Under the pieces are notes generated by a model. That model was not told the origin of the DNA and made no database searches. It saw only the letters and a program-made list of their open reading frames with translations. A DNA stretch of 64,000 bases, taken from positions 682,001 to 746,000 of the forward strand of contig NZ_CANMOO010000001.1 of NCBI RefSeq assembly GCF_947499585.1, written 5' to 3'. This stretch comes from an uncultured Allomuricauda sp. GTDB taxonomy: Bacteria > Bacteroidota > Bacteroidia > Flavobacteriales > Flavobacteriaceae. Every line of letters starts with the position of its first letter. Within the stretch, counting starts at the first letter, position 1. Shown piece after piece: positions 61,324-64,000 of the stretch. The position numbers and the translations under genes are program-made.

Positions 61324-62139
61324 ATGGAAAAAGCACAAGAGTGGATGAACTACGGATTGGAATTAGCGAAAGAGTTTGGCCCCAAATTAGTTACCGCAAT
61401 TCTCATTTATATTATAGGCTCATGGATAATCAAAAAAATTACTCGTACCACGGGTAAAGTAATGTCCAAAAGCAAGTATGATGAATCCTTGCAACGATTT
61501 TTGTTGAATTTGGTTTCTTGGGCCCTTAAAATATTCCTGATCATTATCGTTATTTCAAGGCTTGGGGTTGATGTGACCACTTTTGCTGCAGTAATTGCCG
61601 CTGCGGGTTTGGCAATTGGTCTAGCGTTACAAGGATCGCTATCCAATTTTGCAGGTGGGGTTTTGCTTATGATTTTTAAACCATACCGTATTGGCGACTT
61701 AATTGAAGCCCAGGGAGTTTTAGGAGTGGTAAAAGAGATTGAAATCTTTACTACAAAACTGACCACTCCACAAAATAAACTTGCCATTGTACCCAACGGA
61801 GCCATGGCCAATGGAAATATTATTAACTATACTGCAGAAGGTAAGATTCGAGTAGATACCGTAATTGGTGTTGGCTATGGGGAGGACATCAAAAAAACAA
61901 AAGAGGTATTAATGAATGTTTTAACCTCAAACCCTCAAGTGCTGCAAGATCCTGCGCCATCTGTTAACGTTATGGAATTGGCAGATAGCTCGGTAAATTT
62001 TGCGGTACGTCCATTTTGTAAACCAGAAGATTATTGGGATGTGTATTTTGCTACGTATGAAAACTCAAAAATAGCATTGGATACAGCCGGAATAGAAATT
62101 CCTTACCCACACTCTGTTGAGATACATAAGGATGCCTAA
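61324..62139 (+). CDS. MscS-family mechanosensitive channel
   Basis: A 271-residue small-conductance mechanosensitive channel: three membrane helices (about 18-35, 62-80 and 85-113). The pore helix TM3 is Gly/Ala-rich (FAAVIAAAGLAIGLALQGSL, then SNFAGGVLLMIFKPYRIGD), followed by the cytoplasmic vestibule (beta domain and C-terminal alpha-beta part). It is close to E. coli MscS in length (286). It releases solutes on hypo-osmotic shock. Single gene with a terminator at 62250. Confidence 0.93.
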   Translation: MEKAQEWMNYGLELAKEFGPKLVTAILIYIIGSWIIKKITRTTGKVMSKSKYDESLQRFLLNLVSWALKIFLIIIVISRLGVDVTTFAAVIAAAGLAIGLALQGSLSNFAGGVLLMIFKPYRIGDLIEAQGVLGVVKEIEIFTTKLTTPQNKLAIVPNGAMANGNIINYTAEGKIRVDTVIGVGYGEDIKKTKEVLMNVLTSNPQVLQDPAPSVNVMELADSSVNFAVRPFCKPEDYWDVYFATYENSKIALDTAGIEIPYPHSVEIHKDA

Positions 62140-62149
62140 ATAAAATTAA

Positions 62150-62230
62150 TGTCCTATCGAGCGCAGTCGAGATGTCTTTTTTACAATTAGTTCTCGACTG
62201 CTCTTTCGACTACGCTCAAGATGACAGCTG
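62150..62230. repeat. REP-like dispersed repeat, inverted pair
   Basis: Two arms in opposite orientation: CTATCGAGCGCAGTCGAGAT (from 62153) and GTTCTCGACTGCTCTTTCGA, then CTACGCTCAAGATGACAGCT (to 62229). The second arm is a relative, in reverse complement, of the copy at 47569-47607. It lies between mscS and its probable terminator. Confidence 0.7.
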
Positions 62231-62249
62231 GAACTGATATCTCTAAAAG

Positions 62250-62274
62250 AAAGCACCTTTAAGGTGCTTTTTTT
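62250..62274 (+). terminator. terminator downstream of mscS
   Basis: AAAGCACC / GGTGCTTT with a five-base loop and a T-run. It is placed 111 bases past the mscS stop because the REP-like repeat intervenes. It ends the gene-free stretch before element B. Confidence 0.75.
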
Positions 62275-62432
62275 ATGATGCCAAAAATTAAATAACGTAT
62301 TCGTTTTTCCAAAAGTGCTATCTATCCATTTCATCTGGATTTTTACGATAAAATTCCCGAACTTCACTTATCAGTTGCTAAAGAATCATTAAAACGATTT
62401 TTAGCTTATCGTTAGGCACAATTATAAAAAAA

Positions 62433-63506
62433 ATGAGTGATTTTATTAAAGAATATAGTTTAGCAAGACCACTTTACGAAAGCTTCCAGCTAAAATTAAC
62501 TGAGTTGCTTAAAGAACTCATAAAAGAATCTGAAATTGAAATTGTTTCAATTGAAAGCAGGACTAAAACAATTGAGAGTTATAAAGAAAAAATTAACCGC
62601 CCTGATAAAAATTATAAAGACCCGATTAATGATATAACTGACCTATGTGGAATTAGAATTATGACCTACTATACCGAAGACATATATAAAATAGCGGAAT
62701 TAATAGAATCTGAATTCGCAATCGATGACGATAAAAGTGTTGATAAAACAATGGTAAATTCACCCGATAAATTTGGTTATCAATCTTTGCATTACGTTTT
62801 AAGTTTAGGAAAGAAAAGAGATAAGCTAGTTAAATGGAGAAAGTATAAGGCATTTGTGGCCGAAATTCAAATTAGGACTATTTTACAACATTCATGGGCT
62901 GCAATTGACCACAAATTACGTTACAAAACCAAAGGAGAAATACCAAGTGTATTAAAAAGAAAAATATACAGATTAAGTGCTTTATTGGAGCTTGCCGATG
63001 AGCAGTTTTTATCAATAAAAAATGCAACTTCAAAATTAAACTTTGAAATAGAAGATTCAATTGAAAAAGGAGAATTAAATATTGAATTTAATAACTTATC
63101 ACTCCACTCATACATAAAAGATAACAGTAAAATAAGTTCAATCGTGGGACAAGCTATTGATATAGGTTACCTAGAGGACCCTGAGATTGGATTAAGTATT
63201 GAAGATACTTATGAAGTATTCTATACTCGACTTATAGCAACATTAAACGAATCGAGTTTAGAGAATATTAAAGATTTAGATAATTTTTTAGATAATAATA
63301 AAAAAGTTGTCAAAGAGAAGTTGAATACGTTTCTAAAATTATTTAATTCTACCAATGATTCAGAAATATACGCAGTCGCAACTGATATTTTACTGATATT
63401 ACTTGTTATGGTAGATGAAAAAATTGACTTATCGAATAACAAATTGAGGGAAATTATTCATTGGGATCCATTATTAAAGACCTTTGATAAATTAACGCGC
63501 AAATAA
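62433..63506 (+). CDS. stand-alone RelA/SpoT-type (p)ppGpp synthetase
   Basis: A 357-residue protein with one synthetase domain and no HD hydrolase, TGS or ACT domain. Residues that define activity are present: R43-x-K45 (SIESRTKTIESYK), DLCGIR (Asp70 and Arg75), FGYQSLHYV (Tyr116, His120), AEIQIRTILQHSWAAIDHKL (Glu144, Gln146, Arg148). About 185-357 is helical with no known family. It should make alarmone nucleotides, or act as a toxSAS-like toxin that would need an antitoxin; none is adjacent, so self-neutralisation or a host hydrolase would be required. AT-rich, inside cassette-like element B. Confidence 0.83.
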   Translation: MSDFIKEYSLARPLYESFQLKLTELLKELIKESEIEIVSIESRTKTIESYKEKINRPDKNYKDPINDITDLCGIRIMTYYTEDIYKIAELIESEFAIDDDKSVDKTMVNSPDKFGYQSLHYVLSLGKKRDKLVKWRKYKAFVAEIQIRTILQHSWAAIDHKLRYKTKGEIPSVLKRKIYRLSALLELADEQFLSIKNATSKLNFEIEDSIEKGELNIEFNNLSLHSYIKDNSKISSIVGQAIDIGYLEDPEIGLSIEDTYEVFYTRLIATLNESSLENIKDLDNFLDNNKKVVKEKLNTFLKLFNSTNDSEIYAVATDILLILLVMVDEKIDLSNNKLREIIHWDPLLKTFDKLTRK

Positions 63507-63508
63507 CT

Positions 63509-63709
63509 GTGCCTAACAATGCCTAAACGTAATACGGGGTTTTGGGCTAAATCGTAAGGTCTGTGTATTTTTATGATGTCACTAAATCTTTGGGATTTAG
63601 CTTTGGACAAAAAAAGAAAAAGCGAAACCAAAAGTTTTAGCTTCGTGCGCAGACGGAAACGAAAAGTTTCCTTACCTCCGCACTACGCTTAGCCCAACCG
63701 ATAAGTGAC
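63509..63709 (+). repeat. attC-like structured tail of element B
   Basis: This fills the gene-free stretch after the synthetase gene. It opens GTGCCTAACAATGCCTA, contains AAATCTTTGGGATTTAGC and an A-rich run, the 16-mer GCGCAGACGGAAACGA (63647-63662) identical in element A, an inverted pair CGAAAAGTTTC-type hairpin, and closes AACCGATAAGTGA. No gene is supported in it. Confidence 0.7.
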
Positions 63710-63749
63710 ATTCCCAAATCCACACCTCCTTTAATGTAAAAAATGCGTA

Positions 63750-64000
63750 CTAAACCCCAGTATAATTTGCTGGAGTTATTCTTTTGAGCTCATCCTTAAT
63801 AGCGTCCGAAACTTCAAGTGTATCAATAAAATTAGCAATGGAAACCTGTGTGATTCTTTCATTGGTACGCGTAAGGCCTTTTAGCGCTTCATAAGGGTTG
63901 GGGTAGCCTTCCCTTCTTAAAATAGTTTGTATGGCCTCAGCCACTACAGCCCAGTTGTTTTCTAAATCCTGTTCAAACTTCTCTACGTTCAACACTAATT
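63750..64000 (-). CDS. purB: adenylosuccinate lyase, C-terminal end (cut by window edge)
   Basis: The last 83 codons of a minus-strand gene whose start lies beyond the right edge; the internal GTG at 63995 is not the start. The residues DLENNWAVVAEAIQTILRRE, then GYPNPYEALKGLT and ITPANYTGV are the PurB C-terminal domain as seen in flavobacteria. PurB acts at two steps of purine synthesis. Its 3' end is about 40 bases from element B. Confidence 0.88.
   Translation of the reverse strand, partial: LVLNVEKFEQDLENNWAVVAEAIQTILRREGYPNPYEALKGLTRTNERITQVSIANFIDTLEVSDAIKDELKRITPANYTGV

Larger units (their letters stand above)
62360..63709 (+). mobile_element. cassette-like element B (RelA/SpoT-type gene)
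   Basis: On the plus strand, AACTTCACTTATCAGTTGC (62360-62378) and TTAGCTTATC lead into GTTAGGCAC (62411-62419). The gene follows, and 2 bases after its stop comes GTGCCTAAC (63509-63517), the exact complement of the entry motif. The tail ends TAGCCCAACCGATAAGTGA (63690-63709), 18 of 19 bases as in element A and inverted relative to the entry end. No recombinase is nearby. Two sequence-independent copies of one architecture in a 64-kb window make chance unlikely. Confidence 0.55.

Noticed and set aside
63750..63995. A separate 81-residue gene starting at the GTG at 63995
   Set aside because: The frame stays open to the window edge and the residues are the C-terminus of PurB, so this is an internal codon.

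Overview
The window looks like chromosomal DNA of a marine-type Flavobacteriaceae member (Bacteroidota). The sequence evidence is low GC, zinc-free type-B L31, a 52-residue L34, near-consensus Bacteroidota promoters (TTG then TAnnTTTG) before rpmE2 and rpmH, weak or absent Shine-Dalgarno sequences, a SusC/BtuB-like TonB receptor, and families typical of the group (DUF4199, DUF4252, GIN-domain, DUF4386, flavobacterial PurL and PurB). The genus cannot be fixed from this window. No tRNA, rRNA, CRISPR array, phage, transposase or integrase was seen.

Layout. 1-14.4 kb: the purL 5' end, DinB, an SDR with an AraC regulator, an AbgB-like hydrolase, an RNA m5C methyltransferase, an ECF sigma operon with two envelope-stress-type partners, then an MsbA-like ABC exporter, phosphohexomutase, GT2 and DUF4199. 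14.5-22.4 kb: rpmE2, a GlmU-like protein, an HxlR-controlled DUF1330/SRPBCC/SDR operon, mtaB and a lytic transglycosylase. 22.5-24.6 kb: a cassette-like element carrying an AraC regulator and an MddA-like methyltransferase. 24.7-31.3 kb: rpmH, carB and three secreted proteins, two with internal repeats. 31.4-36.3 kb: an eight-gene minus-strand run (ABC ATPase, permease, GntR, GIN-domain protein, four small membrane proteins). 36.4-44 kb: small regulators, SRPBCC and lipoproteins. 44.4-48.3 kb: the oxidative pentose phosphate genes, gnd divergent from zwf-pgl. 48.3-56.8 kb: thioesterase, RmuC, then a B12 uptake locus with a cobalamin riboswitch. 56.9-62.1 kb: S41 peptidase, a second ECF operon with three DUF4252 paralogues, and MscS. 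62.4-63.7 kb: a second cassette-like element carrying a lone RelA/SpoT-type synthetase. The window ends in purB.

The most unusual structure is the pair of cassette-like elements at 22479-24569 (minus) and 62360-63709 (plus). Each has one or two genes. A short motif before the first gene (GTTGGCAAT or GTTAGGCAC) is the exact reverse complement of the motif just after the last gene (ATTGCCAAC or GTGCCTAAC), and a related structured non-coding tail of about 200-230 bases follows. The cassette-specific matching of the two motifs resembles the R'/R'' logic of integron gene cassettes, but no integrase is visible. The cargo (putative methanethiol methylation and alarmone synthesis) is accessory in character, whereas most flanking genes look like core genes.
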